A DNA stretch of 64,000 nt, from assembly GCA_023393915.1 (NCBI GenBank), contig JAEXBS010000047.1, forward strand, positions 1-64,000, given 5' to 3'. This stretch comes from Bacteroidota bacterium (lineage in GTDB: Bacteria; Bacteroidota; Bacteroidia; Flavobacteriales; Weeksellaceae). The first letter of the stretch is position 1. Each line of letters opens with the position of its first letter. The notes below the pieces were generated by a model that saw only the letters and a list, made by a program, of their open reading frames with translations, was not told the origin of the DNA and did not search any database. Positions 24,666 to 33,103 of the stretch are shown here, piece after piece. The position numbers were made by a program, and so were the translations under genes.

Positions 24666-25865
24666 ATGGAAAAACTCTCTGAGCGGATCAACCGCTTAAG
24701 TTACTCTCAGACCTTTGTCATGTCCAACAAAGCGCGTGAAATGAAAGCTTCTGGAATAGATGTCATTTCTCTTACGCTTGGAGAACCTGATTTTGATGTA
24801 CCTGAACTAATTAAAAATGCAGCAAGAAGAGCTATTGATGAAAATTATTCGCATTATTCTCCAGTACCTGGTTTTTTAGATCTTCGGGAGGCCGTTTGCC
24901 ACAAACTTCAGCGAGACAATTCTCTAGAATTCACCCCTAAGCAAATTTGTGTTACCAACGGTGCAAAGCAGGCCATTATTAACGTCCTAGGAGCATTACT
25001 TAATGATGGAGACCAAGTAATTCTGCCGGTACCTTATTGGGTTAGCTATGAAGAAATGGTCAAGCTCATGGGAGGAGAAGCGGTAAAAATTCAAACTTCC
25101 TATGTTGATGATTTTAAAATGACTGCGGAGCAGCTTGAAGAGGCTATTACGCCACAAACTAAAGTGCTACTCTACAGTTCACCGTGCAATCCTTCCGGGA
25201 GTTATTATACCTATAACGAGCTTAAAAGTCTAGCAGAAGTTATTGCAAAACATCCTCATTTAACCGTGATCTCCGATGAGATCTATGAATACATTAACTA
25301 CGAGACTACACACAAGTCCATTGCAAGTTTTCCAGAAATCAAAGACCAAGTGGTCGTGATCAACGGACTCTCGAAAGGATACGCGATGACCGGTTGGCGA
25401 ATGGGCTATTCTGCAGCCCCTGAGTGGCTGGCCCCAGCTTTAGATAAAATTCAAGGTCAGATGACCAGCGGAGCCAATACCGTAGCGCAGCGCGCCGCTA
25501 TTACGGCGTTAAATACGCCACAATCTGAATTCCGCTACATGGTGGATGAATTTAAAGCAAGAAGGGATCTTGTATACGAAAAAATGAAAGAAATCCCAGG
25601 CTTTAAAGTGCTTCTTCCCAAAGCTGCGTTTTATTTCTATCCGGATATTTCCTTCTATTTGGGCAAGACCCTTAACGGAACAAAAATTAAAAACGCAGAT
25701 GATTTTGCCATGTTTCTACTTGAAAATGCACATGTTGGCTCCGTAGGTGGCGTATCATTCGGAAGTCCTGAATGCATTCGTTTCTCGTACGCTGCAAGTG
25801 AAAAAGAATTGATAGAAGCTATGGATCGGATTAAAAGCTGCCTTACTGCGCTCACTATTGAATAG
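24666..25865 (+). CDS. Aspartate/aromatic-type aminotransferase (class I, PLP)
   Basis: A 399-aa fold-type I aminotransferase of the AAT 1-beta group. Features in order: LTLGEPDFDVPELI, HYSPVPGFLDLREAV, VTNGAKQAIINVLG (PLP phosphate), NPSGSYYTYNEL, ISDEIYEYINY (Asp for PLP), and VVINGLSKGYAMTGWRMGY with the PLP lysine. It likely transfers amino groups between aspartate and 2-oxoglutarate. The -7 box at 24637 places the start at 24666. It is monocistronic with a strong terminator. Confidence 0.93.
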   Translation: MEKLSERINRLSYSQTFVMSNKAREMKASGIDVISLTLGEPDFDVPELIKNAARRAIDENYSHYSPVPGFLDLREAVCHKLQRDNSLEFTPKQICVTNGAKQAIINVLGALLNDGDQVILPVPYWVSYEEMVKLMGGEAVKIQTSYVDDFKMTAEQLEEAITPQTKVLLYSSPCNPSGSYYTYNELKSLAEVIAKHPHLTVISDEIYEYINYETTHKSIASFPEIKDQVVVINGLSKGYAMTGWRMGYSAAPEWLAPALDKIQGQMTSGANTVAQRAAITALNTPQSEFRYMVDEFKARRDLVYEKMKEIPGFKVLLPKAAFYFYPDISFYLGKTLNGTKIKNADDFAMFLLENAHVGSVGGVSFGSPECIRFSYAASEKELIEAMDRIKSCLTALTIE

Positions 25866-25901
25866 CAGGAAAGTTTAATTAATCCAATTTATAGTATCAA
25901 A

Positions 25902-25932
25902 TAAGGCGTCCTTTTAGTAAGAGGACGCCTTA
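25902..25932. terminator. Bidirectional terminator
   Basis: TAAGGCGTCCT and AGGACGCCTTA are perfect complements around a 9-nt loop, with AAATTTTTCT after the stem. It separates the aminotransferase gene from the convergent lipoprotein gene. Confidence 0.88.
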
Positions 25933-25963
25933 AATTTTTCTACTTTCCATTATTCAAATCGAG

Positions 25964-26416
25964 TTAATCTCTATCTCTATGGTTTTTGTATTTATAGTTC
26001 TTATTGGATTTACCTTTCGATTTGTAATTTTTATTATTCTGCTTTCCATAATAAACAGGTTTTCTTTTCTTTTGCTGTCCGTAGGCATAATCCGTTGCAC
26101 GTCCACCATAAACTTTCTTAGCTTGTCCAGGCGGCATTCTTCTCGCGGTGTGATTTCCTGCTCTTTGAATGATTCCAGGTCTTCCATATATTCGCGTGCG
26201 ATCAATTACTCTACCGTTTCGATAAACTACTCCGTTTCGATCACGGTAAACATCACCCTGCCGGTAAACAGTTCCTTCAGGAGTTCTGTAGACGCCCTGG
26301 TTCCCGTAAGTTCCGTTAGGGTATCGGTTGTTACCGTAGTAAGGGTCCATAGTACTACATGAAGCTAGAGTAAAAAGCACTCCTGCGCCAAGGGCTATTT
26401 TAAATATTGTATTCAT
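25964..26416 (-). CDS. Basic Tyr/Arg/Asn-rich lipoprotein
   Basis: A 150-aa lipoprotein with signal peptide and lipobox (LFTLASC, Cys20). The mature part is low-complexity: short Gly/Tyr repeats (YYGNNRYPNGTYGNQG), an imperfect tandem of VYR-(D/N)G units (GVYRTPEGTVYRQGDVYRDR, GVVYRNGRVIDR), then a strongly basic Lys/Asn/Tyr tail. No enzyme domain is seen. A surface-exposed or peptidoglycan-associated role is possible; function unknown. It converges on the aminotransferase gene and shares its terminator. Confidence 0.8.
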   Translation of the reverse strand: MNTIFKIALGAGVLFTLASCSTMDPYYGNNRYPNGTYGNQGVYRTPEGTVYRQGDVYRDRNGVVYRNGRVIDRTRIYGRPGIIQRAGNHTARRMPPGQAKKVYGGRATDYAYGQQKKRKPVYYGKQNNKNYKSKGKSNKNYKYKNHRDRD

Positions 26417-26491
26417 AGGATCAAATTATTGGTTGATACTAGGTCTAATTTCAACTCTTATGCCAAAGTCTATAAATTACCTCATTTCGAG

Positions 26492-26986
26492 CTAGAATAC
26501 GATGGGACTTCTTCGCTCTAAAAGTAGTACGTCCTTCCATTCCTCCCCTATTTTTCCTAACTTTTCTCGTTTTCCTACGGTTCTGAATCCGGCCTTATGA
26601 TGAATGCTTAATGAGGATATATTCTCTGGAAAAACACCACTTTGTAGCGTCCAGAATCCGCTGCTTTCGCTTAACTGGACCAATCTTTTTAAGAGCATTG
26701 TACCCAGGCCTCTCCCTTGAAACGCTCCACTTACGTATACGCTTACTTCTGCCACTCCACTATAGCAACTTCTTATAGATATAAGTTTTAGCGCAGCCCA
26801 GCCGATAACCGTTTCTTTTTCATCAATAAGTACCAAGCGACAATTTTTATGAAAATTCATATCCCAACTCTCCCAAGTGGGAAGTTCGGTATCGAAAGTA
26901 GCCATTTTGGTCTCTATTCCCTCTTGGAATATTTCTAGGACTTCTTTATAGTCTTCTGGCTGCATAGAGCGCATCGTATAGTTCAT
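26492..26986 (-). CDS. GNAT family N-acetyltransferase (phosphinothricin-acetyltransferase type)
   Basis: A 164-aa acetyltransferase. N-terminal RSMQPEDYKEVLEIFQEGIETKMATF is the typical opening of the Pat subfamily. AEVSVYVSGAFQGRGLGTMLLKRLV carries the acetyl-CoA loop (Q/RxxGxG/A), and FPENISSLSIHHKAGF and VGKREKLGKI complete the pattern. Enzymes of this type acetylate amines such as methionine sulfone or phosphinothricin; the natural substrate here is unknown. It ends 76 bp from the lipoprotein start, in the same direction. Confidence 0.88.
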   Translation of the reverse strand: MNYTMRSMQPEDYKEVLEIFQEGIETKMATFDTELPTWESWDMNFHKNCRLVLIDEKETVIGWAALKLISIRSCYSGVAEVSVYVSGAFQGRGLGTMLLKRLVQLSESSGFWTLQSGVFPENISSLSIHHKAGFRTVGKREKLGKIGEEWKDVLLLERRSPIVF

Positions 26987-27018
26987 AACCCTTTATAATT
27001 TTATATAAATATAAAAAA

Positions 27019-27042
27019 ACCACAAGAAAAATCTCTTGTGGT
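27019..27042 (-). terminator. Terminator of the TonB-like protein gene
   Basis: ACCACAAGA and TCTTGTGGT pair around a 6-nt loop. On the reverse strand the stem is followed by a run of seven T. It lies 28 bp past the stop at 27070. Confidence 0.82.
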
Positions 27043-27069
27043 CTAACTTTACTATTAATTAAATCTTAG

Positions 27070-27480
27070 TTATCTACTGGCAATCATGACATTGACCGGC
27101 ATTACAAAGGAAGTATTTTGTGTATCTACACGAATTTTATCTGTATTGAGTCTATAATGCAGATGAGAAAGTACATTCTCTAATTCCGCCTCGACGTATT
27201 TACATCCACCTACAGCTTGAACATTTGCTATAGATCCGTCCTTATTTACAGTAAATTTCAAATCGGTCTTTACTTCACCTTGCTGCATATCAGGATTCGT
27301 AAAATCAAATTGATCAACTAATAACGCTCTTAATTCGTTGAATCCATCATTACTCGATACATTCACTGCAGCGATCTGATTTGATTCTGTATGTTGCGCT
27401 TGAAGAGGATTAAAAAAAGCTGCAAAGGCGAAAAAAGCTAAACTAAGAAGACCTGTTTTTAAAGTGGTATTATTTTTCAT
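27070..27480 (-). CDS. Exported TonB C-terminal-like small protein
   Basis: A 136-aa protein from the ATG at 27480; the frame also has an upstream start at 27543 but the signal peptide begins at MKNNTTLKTG. The signal peptide ends around PLQAQ. The mature part (DLKFTVNKDGSIANVQAVGGCKYVEAELENVLSHL) has the pattern of the TonB C-terminal fold (an x-F-x-V-x-x-D-G-x-I strand then a helix), without the TonB anchor or proline linker. A periplasmic protein of unknown role. A terminator follows. Confidence 0.72.
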   Translation of the reverse strand: MKNNTTLKTGLLSLAFFAFAAFFNPLQAQHTESNQIAAVNVSSNDGFNELRALLVDQFDFTNPDMQQGEVKTDLKFTVNKDGSIANVQAVGGCKYVEAELENVLSHLHYRLNTDKIRVDTQNTSFVMPVNVMIASR

Positions 27481-27614
27481 TTTATTTGGGTTTAAGTTAT
27501 TTGTTAACATTGCGTTCATATTAGCGTAACACAAATGTAACAAAATAAAACAGAACTTACCAAATAGTGGGAGAAAAACACAATTTAAAGCTTAATAATC
27601 ATGACTTTACATAG

Positions 27615-27623
27615 TTATCCACA
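27615..27623 (+). other. DnaA-box sequence downstream of uvrA
   Basis: TTATCCACA, identical to the strong DnaA-box consensus, lies 47 bp past the uvrA stop. A second, weaker TTTCCACAAA follows directly. It may be chance; see the similar sites after the other uvrA. Confidence 0.35.
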
Positions 27624-27669
27624 TTTCCACAAAGATCGCGAAAATGGTTCTTTTAAAGGTGATTCAATA

Positions 27670-30495
27670 TCACAGCTCGCCTTTAAGAAACTTTCCTGTT
27701 AGTGATTTTTTACTCCGTACAATCGCTTCTGGAGTACCTTGAGCCACAATGGTTCCACCGTGTTTGCCGCCCTCAGGACCTACATCAATAATATAATCGG
27801 CTAACTTTATAACATCCATATTGTGTTCGATGATAATAAAGGAATTGCCTAAATCCACTAATCGGCCAATGGTCTCCATTAGAATTTTAACATCTTCAAA
27901 ATGTAGACCTGTCGTAGGTTCATCTAAAATATAGAGGGTGTTTCCGGTCTGCTTTTTTGAAAGTTCCGCAGCAAGTTTAATACGCTGCGCTTCTCCACCC
28001 GAAAGCGTAGTGGATTGCTGTCCTAATGTAATGTACCCGAGTCCTACATCATGCAAAGTTTTGACTTTACTAAAAATCTTTGGAATTGGTTGAAAGAAGT
28101 CCACCGCTTCATCAATGGTCATTTCCAGTACGTCAGCAATGGATTTGCCTTTGTACCTTACCTCTAGGGTTTCTCTATTAAATCGTTTTCCGTTACAGGT
28201 TTCACAATGCACGTAGACGTCAGGTAAGAAGTTCATTTCTATTACTTTGAGGCCCCCTCCTTGGCAGGTCTCGCACCTTCCTCCTTTTACATTAAAGGAG
28301 AAACGTCCTGGTTTGTAGCCTCGAATCTTACTTTCGGGTAGTTCTGCGAAAAGACTTCGAATGTCGGAAAACATACCGGTGTAAGTAGCTGGGTTACTGC
28401 GTGGAGTTCTACCAATTGGCGATTGGTCCACATCTACAATTTTGTCAATATGTTCAATTCCTTCTAGCTTCTTGTAAGCAAGTGGTTCTTGAACGCTGCG
28501 ATAAAAATGCTTATTTAAAATAGGATACAGAGTTCCATTTATCAAAGAAGATTTTCCACTTCCAGAAATCCCCGTTACCACAACGAGCTTACCTAGAGGA
28601 ATTTCTACACTTACATTCTTCAAATTGTTTCCGCTGGCTCCTTTGAGTATCAGACTTTTTCCATTTCCTTCGCGTCTTTCTTTAGGTACTGGAATGGACC
28701 GGGTTCCATTAAGATAATCGGCTGTAATGGTCTTTGCATTTTTTATGTCTTTAGGGGAACCTTGCCAAAGAATTTCTCCTCCATGCTTTCCTGCTCTTGG
28801 GCCAATGTCCAGAACGTGATCCGCCTCTAGAATCATATCCTTGTCATGCTCTACCACCAGAACAGAGTTTCCTAAATCCCTTAAATTTTTAAGCGAACGA
28901 ATCAGTCGCTCGTTGTCTCTTTGATGAAGTCCAATGCTAGGTTCATCCAAAATATAAAGTACGTTCACCAGTTGCGACCCAATTTGAGTAGCCAGACGGA
29001 TCCTTTGACTCTCTCCCCCCGAAAGGGTTCTAGAACTGCGACTTAAAGACAAATAATCCAATCCTACATCCAGAAGAAAATCCAAACGCGTTTCAATTTC
29101 TTTAAGTATTTCCGTGGCAATTTTTTGATTTCTTTCAGAGAAATTATTCTTAATCTCCCCAATCCATACTTTTAAATCAGAGAGAGATAGTGCGCTGACT
29201 TCTGCTATATTTTTTCCGTCAATTCTAAAACTTAGACTCTCAGGTTGTAAACGAGCTCCTTTGCAGGAAGGACAAGTCTCTTCCGTTGTAAAGTGCCGCT
29301 CCAAAAGAGTAGCATCATAAGATTCTTTTTGCTCAATAAGAGTTTCCATATAAGGAATTAGCCCTTCGAAATTCACTTTCACTTTTTTCGAAATTCCAGC
29401 GTACTTCAAATCTTGCGTGAATTCTTTATGCAGCCCATTATAAATATAGTCTAGAGCCTCTTTACCAATAGTAGAAAAAGGAGTATTTAAATCCTGTCCA
29501 AAGAGTTCAAGAATGTTTTTAATTTGAGTGAGTAACCATTTTGGATTTTTTAAATCCTCCAGTGGTCGAAGTGCGCCTCTAGCAATAGATAATGAAGGTT
29601 GATCTACAAAGTATTCCGTATTAATCTTTTTAACGGTACCTAGCCCTTTGCAATGCGCGCAGCTCCCTTTAGGAGAATTGAATGAAAAGGTATTGGGTTC
29701 AGGCAAAGCCAAAGACTCCCCGGTTTTCTCATCCATTAAGTTTTTTGAATAGTACTGAACTTTCGTATCCCCTAGAATCTGAATTCCTATAATCCCCTCT
29801 CCCATATCTAAGGCCGTAGATAAGGATTTCTCCATTCGGTTCTCTGTTGCATTTTCTCCAATAATCCAACGATCAATCACAAGGTCAATGTCGTGGGTTT
29901 TGTATCGATCCAATTTTAAATCGTATTCGATATCTAAAAGGGCGCCGTCTACCCAAGCCTGTGAATACCCTTTCCTAGCCATTTGAACAAATAGCTCATG
30001 GTAATGCCCTTTACGAGAACGAACCAAAGGAGCGAGCAGCAAAAGCTTCTCTCCTTTATAACGGGTTTTTATGGTTTCAAGAATTTGCTCTTGAGAATAA
30101 CTCACTAGTCGTTCTCCAGAACTTAAAGAGTAGGCATCCGAAACCCTAGCGTAAAGAAGACGCAAAAAATCGTATAATTCCGTCACGGTACCTACCGTGG
30201 AGCGCGGGTTCTTATTTGTGGTCTTCTGCTCAATGGCAATTACAGGAGAAAGACCTTCAATTTTATCAACGTCCGGCCGCTCAAGTCCTCCTAAGAACTG
30301 ACGAGCATAGGCCGAGAAGGTTTCTATATAACGCCTCTGTCCCTCGGCAAAAATGGTATCAAAAGCAAGAGAAGATTTGCCGCTACCCGATAAACCGGTG
30401 ATCACCACAAGTTGTTCTCTAGGTATTTTAACATCTATGTTTTTCAAGTTGTGCTCGCGCGCACCGTATATTTCGATAAAGGAGGTATCACTCAT
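27670..30495 (-). CDS. uvrA: Excinuclease ABC subunit A, paralogue 1
   Basis: A 941-aa ATPase that finds DNA damage and loads UvrB in nucleotide-excision repair. It has two ABC modules. The first Walker A is GLSGSGKS (residues 34-41) and the first signature is LSGGESQRIRLA. The second module has GISGSGKSSL and LSGGEAQRIKLA. Zinc-binding Cys pairs are visible in GSCAHCKGLG, ETCPSCKGAR, GRCETCQGGG and CETCNGKRF. Length is normal. A second full uvrA lies at 58271-61069. There is no uvrB or uvrC nearby, which is usual. Damage-inducible control cannot be judged from the upstream sequence. Confidence 0.95.
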   Translation of the reverse strand: MSDTSFIEIYGAREHNLKNIDVKIPREQLVVITGLSGSGKSSLAFDTIFAEGQRRYIETFSAYARQFLGGLERPDVDKIEGLSPVIAIEQKTTNKNPRSTVGTVTELYDFLRLLYARVSDAYSLSSGERLVSYSQEQILETIKTRYKGEKLLLLAPLVRSRKGHYHELFVQMARKGYSQAWVDGALLDIEYDLKLDRYKTHDIDLVIDRWIIGENATENRMEKSLSTALDMGEGIIGIQILGDTKVQYYSKNLMDEKTGESLALPEPNTFSFNSPKGSCAHCKGLGTVKKINTEYFVDQPSLSIARGALRPLEDLKNPKWLLTQIKNILELFGQDLNTPFSTIGKEALDYIYNGLHKEFTQDLKYAGISKKVKVNFEGLIPYMETLIEQKESYDATLLERHFTTEETCPSCKGARLQPESLSFRIDGKNIAEVSALSLSDLKVWIGEIKNNFSERNQKIATEILKEIETRLDFLLDVGLDYLSLSRSSRTLSGGESQRIRLATQIGSQLVNVLYILDEPSIGLHQRDNERLIRSLKNLRDLGNSVLVVEHDKDMILEADHVLDIGPRAGKHGGEILWQGSPKDIKNAKTITADYLNGTRSIPVPKERREGNGKSLILKGASGNNLKNVSVEIPLGKLVVVTGISGSGKSSLINGTLYPILNKHFYRSVQEPLAYKKLEGIEHIDKIVDVDQSPIGRTPRSNPATYTGMFSDIRSLFAELPESKIRGYKPGRFSFNVKGGRCETCQGGGLKVIEMNFLPDVYVHCETCNGKRFNRETLEVRYKGKSIADVLEMTIDEAVDFFQPIPKIFSKVKTLHDVGLGYITLGQQSTTLSGGEAQRIKLAAELSKKQTGNTLYILDEPTTGLHFEDVKILMETIGRLVDLGNSFIIIEHNMDVIKLADYIIDVGPEGGKHGGTIVAQGTPEAIVRSKKSLTGKFLKGEL

Positions 30496-30925
30496 GGAAT
30501 TTCAATGATTTTATCTGAAAATCAAATCATGCAAAATTACGAAATATTATGCATCTTACCCTTAAGCAATTGCTTTGCAAACTTATCATGAAAAATAAAT
30601 TTCCACACGCTGGGAGCACCTTAGTCTATCCAAATTATAAAATTTTACAAATCAATGGTTACGAAGTGCTCTTCCCTATCCCATTCGTCTAGAGTAAATT
30701 AATAAGATTGTTTTACATTATTGAAGTACAAAACTCATTTTTAAAAATTATTAGTAAATTTGAATACTACTGAGTATCACTAGCTTGCCAACTTAGTTCG
30801 TACGCTTCTTTGAATTAGGCCTCAAACTATTACTACAAAAGAGAAAAAATCAGGTAAATGTTCTACGAAAAGTAGAAAAACCAATTTACTTCAGTAAATA
30901 CCTGATAAAATATTAGAAAAGCACA
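30496..30925. other. 430-bp intergenic region with a structured element at its right end
   Basis: AT-rich spacer between divergent uvrA and the unknown 175-aa gene. It holds no ORF. The last 80 bp contain a three-stem inverted-repeat cluster (next entry). No perfect TAnnTTTG was seen facing right. Confidence 0.5.
30849..30906 (+). promoter_or_regulatory. Candidate three-way-junction RNA element in the leader of the next gene
   Basis: Three nested perfect stems lie in 58 bp. The outer stem pairs ATCAGGTA (30849-30856) with TACCTGAT (30899-30906). Inside are a 6-bp hairpin TTCTAC-GAAAA-GTAGAA (30861-30877) and a 5-bp hairpin TTTAC-TTCA-GTAAA (30885-30898). It ends 19 bp before the ATG at 30926, where a folded leader could govern ribosome access. 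Such a layout is shared by small riboswitches and other cis-regulatory RNAs, but no known class was recognised. It could instead be a DNA-level element. Confidence 0.45.
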
Positions 30926-31453
30926 ATGAATAAACTCGAGAAACCTTTTAACCAATTCACCAAGGAGGAGTACTTTTTCTATTTGCCCAACCACAAAATA
31001 TACACTAATTTCAATACTTTAGGACTGTACCGGTCGCTTTTGGAAAATAAAAACCTTAGTTCTCAAGATCAAATAGAGGTCCGTGATTTAGCTCATAGCT
31101 ACTTCCAGAAAACCTTTGATTTTCTTCAGTTAAAGGATCCATTGACTTATTTGAAAGTCTACCATTTAGGGGAGGAATTAACAATTCAGCAGGAACGAGC
31201 CTTTTGGGAAGTAATCAAAAAGAATCAGGAAAAAATTTTAAAAGAAAAAAGAATTAAGCACCGCAACTTTGGGACCTATTCTCGGCACGATTGCGGATAT
31301 GATTCTTGTCCCTACAACGGCCTTATGATAAGGCAAGGAAGCCACTTAGCAGAAAGTTCCATTTGCTTTAAGTCGGACCGAAAGAAAGGTGAAATAAAAG
31401 AAAAAGCTCAGCGCAGAGAAAAAGAGGGGCGCGAATGGAAAAAACGTCGATAG
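30926..31453 (+). CDS. Conserved-looking hypothetical protein with CxxxxC motif
   Basis: A 175-aa soluble protein not recognised as a known family. The N-terminal ~110 residues are helical (FTKEEYFFYLPNHKIYTNFNTLGLYRSLLEN, LAHSYFQKTFDFLQL). Then comes a compact motif HRNFGTYSRHDCGYDSCPYNGLM with two Cys and two His that could bind metal, and a highly basic Lys/Arg/Glu helix at the C-terminus. It has no signal peptide, so cytosolic. It is followed 22 bp later by a CMD-family gene in the same direction. A structured leader precedes it. Confidence 0.75.
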   Translation: MNKLEKPFNQFTKEEYFFYLPNHKIYTNFNTLGLYRSLLENKNLSSQDQIEVRDLAHSYFQKTFDFLQLKDPLTYLKVYHLGEELTIQQERAFWEVIKKNQEKILKEKRIKHRNFGTYSRHDCGYDSCPYNGLMIRQGSHLAESSICFKSDRKKGEIKEKAQRREKEGREWKKRR

Positions 31454-31475
31454 TACAACAGCTTAAAATCATTAT

Positions 31476-31922
31476 ATGGAAAAAAGAATCAACCTTCAAG
31501 AACTTGAACCCGATGCCTACAAAGCGATGTACACATTAGAGAAATATCTACAAAAATCTGAGATTTCTAAAACTCATTTAGAACTTATTAAAATACGCGC
31601 TTCCCAAATCAACGGATGTGCTTATTGCCTGCAGATGCATACTCAGGATGCCCTTAAGCAGGGAGAGACCAATCAAAGAATTTTTCTTCTCAACGCCTGG
31701 AGAGAAACCACACTCTATACTCAAGAAGAAAGAACAATTCTCGCAATGACGGAAGAGATCACTCTAATCAACCAAAAGGGATTAAGTGATCAAACCTATA
31801 AAAAAGCGTTAGAATTATTTACTGAAAATCACGTCGGACAAATCATAATGGCCATTGTTACCATTAATGCATGGAACCGAATGGCCATAAGTACCCTTCG
31901 ACCACTACCTGAGGAAAAATAA
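31476..31922 (+). CDS. Carboxymuconolactone decarboxylase family protein (AhpD-like)
   Basis: A 148-aa all-helical CMD-domain protein. The thiol motif CAYCLQMHTQDA (Cys-x-x-Cys with the downstream His) is that of AhpD-type alkylhydroperoxidases, which reduce peroxides or regenerate peroxiredoxins. ISKTHLELIKIRASQINGCAYC matches the family core. True aromatic lactone decarboxylation is unlikely because this subgroup has the redox CxxC. It is probably co-transcribed with the unknown gene upstream, and a terminator follows. Confidence 0.9.
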   Translation: MEKRINLQELEPDAYKAMYTLEKYLQKSEISKTHLELIKIRASQINGCAYCLQMHTQDALKQGETNQRIFLLNAWRETTLYTQEERTILAMTEEITLINQKGLSDQTYKKALELFTENHVGQIIMAIVTINAWNRMAISTLRPLPEEK

Positions 31923-31951
31923 CTCGAATGCTTTTCAAAACAAATCAAACC

Positions 31952-31980
31952 ATCCACTTAAATAAATAATTTAAGTGGAT
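31952..31980 (+). terminator. Terminator after the CMD-family gene
   Basis: ATCCACTTAAAT and ATTTAAGTGGAT pair perfectly around AAATA, followed by TTATTTAAT. Confidence 0.75.
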
Positions 31981-32133
31981 TTATTTAATAAGTTAATATA
32001 CAGCTAAATAAACCCATATATTTGTTAATATTTCTTATTATTTCCCAATTAAAGCGAATAGGTTGTAACCTTTCGGATACTTTGGTCGTATATACAATTA
32101 GAGCCCACTAAATTTTTGGGCTTAGTAGCATAC

Positions 32134-33000
32134 ATGAGACAATTAAAAATTACAAAACAGGTTACGAATCGGGAAACTGCTTCTCTTGACAAATATCTTC
32201 AAGAGATTGGTAAAGTGGAACTGATTACTGCTGACGAGGAAGTAGAGCTAGCTCAAAGAATTCGCGCCGGAGACCGCGCCGCTCTTGAAAAATTAATTAA
32301 AGCCAACTTACGTTTCGTAGTATCCGTTTCAAAACAATACCAGAACCAAGGACTTTCTCTTCCTGACTTAATCAACGAAGGAAACTTGGGGCTTATGAAA
32401 GCGGCAAAACGTTACGATGAGACTCGAGGATTTAAATTTATCTCTTATGCGGTTTGGTGGATTCGCCAAAGTATTCTTCAGGCTCTTGCAGAGCAGTCTC
32501 GTATTGTAAGACTTCCACTTAATAAAATTGGATCGATTAATAAGATTAACAAAGCCTATGCGCATTTAGAGCAGGAGAACGAAAGACCTCCATCTCCAGA
32601 GGAGCTAGCTGAAGTACTCGACATGAGCGAGGACGATATTAAAGAATCGATGAAGAACAGTGGACGTCACCTTTCAATGGATGCTCCACTTGTGGAAGGA
32701 GAAGATTCTAACCTTTACGATGTACTTCGTTCAGGTGAATCTCCAAGTCCGGACAAAGATTTAATGCTTGAATCACTACAAATCGAAATTGAAAGAGCAC
32801 TGCAAACATTAACTCCAAGAGAAGCGGATCTAGTTAGACTTTATTTTGGTCTTAACGGGAAGCATCCAATGACTTTAGAAGAAATTGGTGAAACCTTTGA
32901 CCTTACTCGTGAAAGAGTACGTCAAATTAAAGAGAAAGCAATTAAGAGATTAAAGCACAATACAAGAAGTAAGATTCTTAAATCTTATTTAGGAAAATAA
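32134..33000 (+). CDS. rpoD: Primary RNA polymerase sigma factor (RpoD/SigA)
   Basis: The housekeeping sigma factor, 288 aa from the ATG at 32134 (a start at 32116 would add six residues before MRQLKITKQ). Region 1.2 is TASLDKYLQEIGKVELIT. Region 2 is NLRFVVSVSKQYQNQGL, LPDLINEGNLGLMKAAKRYDETRG and FKFISYAVWWIRQSI, the -10-binding part. Region 3 covers ERPPSPEELAEVL. Region 4 ends with the helix-turn-helix TLEEIGETFDLTRERVRQIKEKA. The short length, without region 1.1, is typical of Bacteroidota, whose primary sigma reads TTTG / TAnnTTTG promoters such as those seen in this window. Confidence 0.95.
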   Translation: MRQLKITKQVTNRETASLDKYLQEIGKVELITADEEVELAQRIRAGDRAALEKLIKANLRFVVSVSKQYQNQGLSLPDLINEGNLGLMKAAKRYDETRGFKFISYAVWWIRQSILQALAEQSRIVRLPLNKIGSINKINKAYAHLEQENERPPSPEELAEVLDMSEDDIKESMKNSGRHLSMDAPLVEGEDSNLYDVLRSGESPSPDKDLMLESLQIEIERALQTLTPREADLVRLYFGLNGKHPMTLEEIGETFDLTRERVRQIKEKAIKRLKHNTRSKILKSYLGK

Positions 33001-33024
33001 ATAAGAGGTATTGCGAAAAATAGG

Positions 33025-33055
33025 AACGTCAGTCTAAAATAGACTGACGTTTTTT
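33025..33055 (+). terminator. Terminator of rpoD
   Basis: AACGTCAGTCTA and TAGACTGACGTT pair around AAA with six T overlapping the stem end: a textbook intrinsic terminator 24 bp after the stop. Confidence 0.92.
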
Positions 33056-33103
33056 AATTAGGTATATCTAACGATTTTCTTTTTTGTGTTCACTTATAGA
33101 ATA

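Noticed and set aside
25979..26362. 127-codon forward frame opposite the Tyr/Arg-rich lipoprotein
   Set aside because: Low-complexity mirror of the lipoprotein gene, which has a proper signal peptide and lipobox.
32041..32133. Promoter box before rpoD (ATACTTTGG near 32077)
   Set aside because: Only one base separates TA from TTTG, so it does not meet TAnnTTTG; left uncalled.
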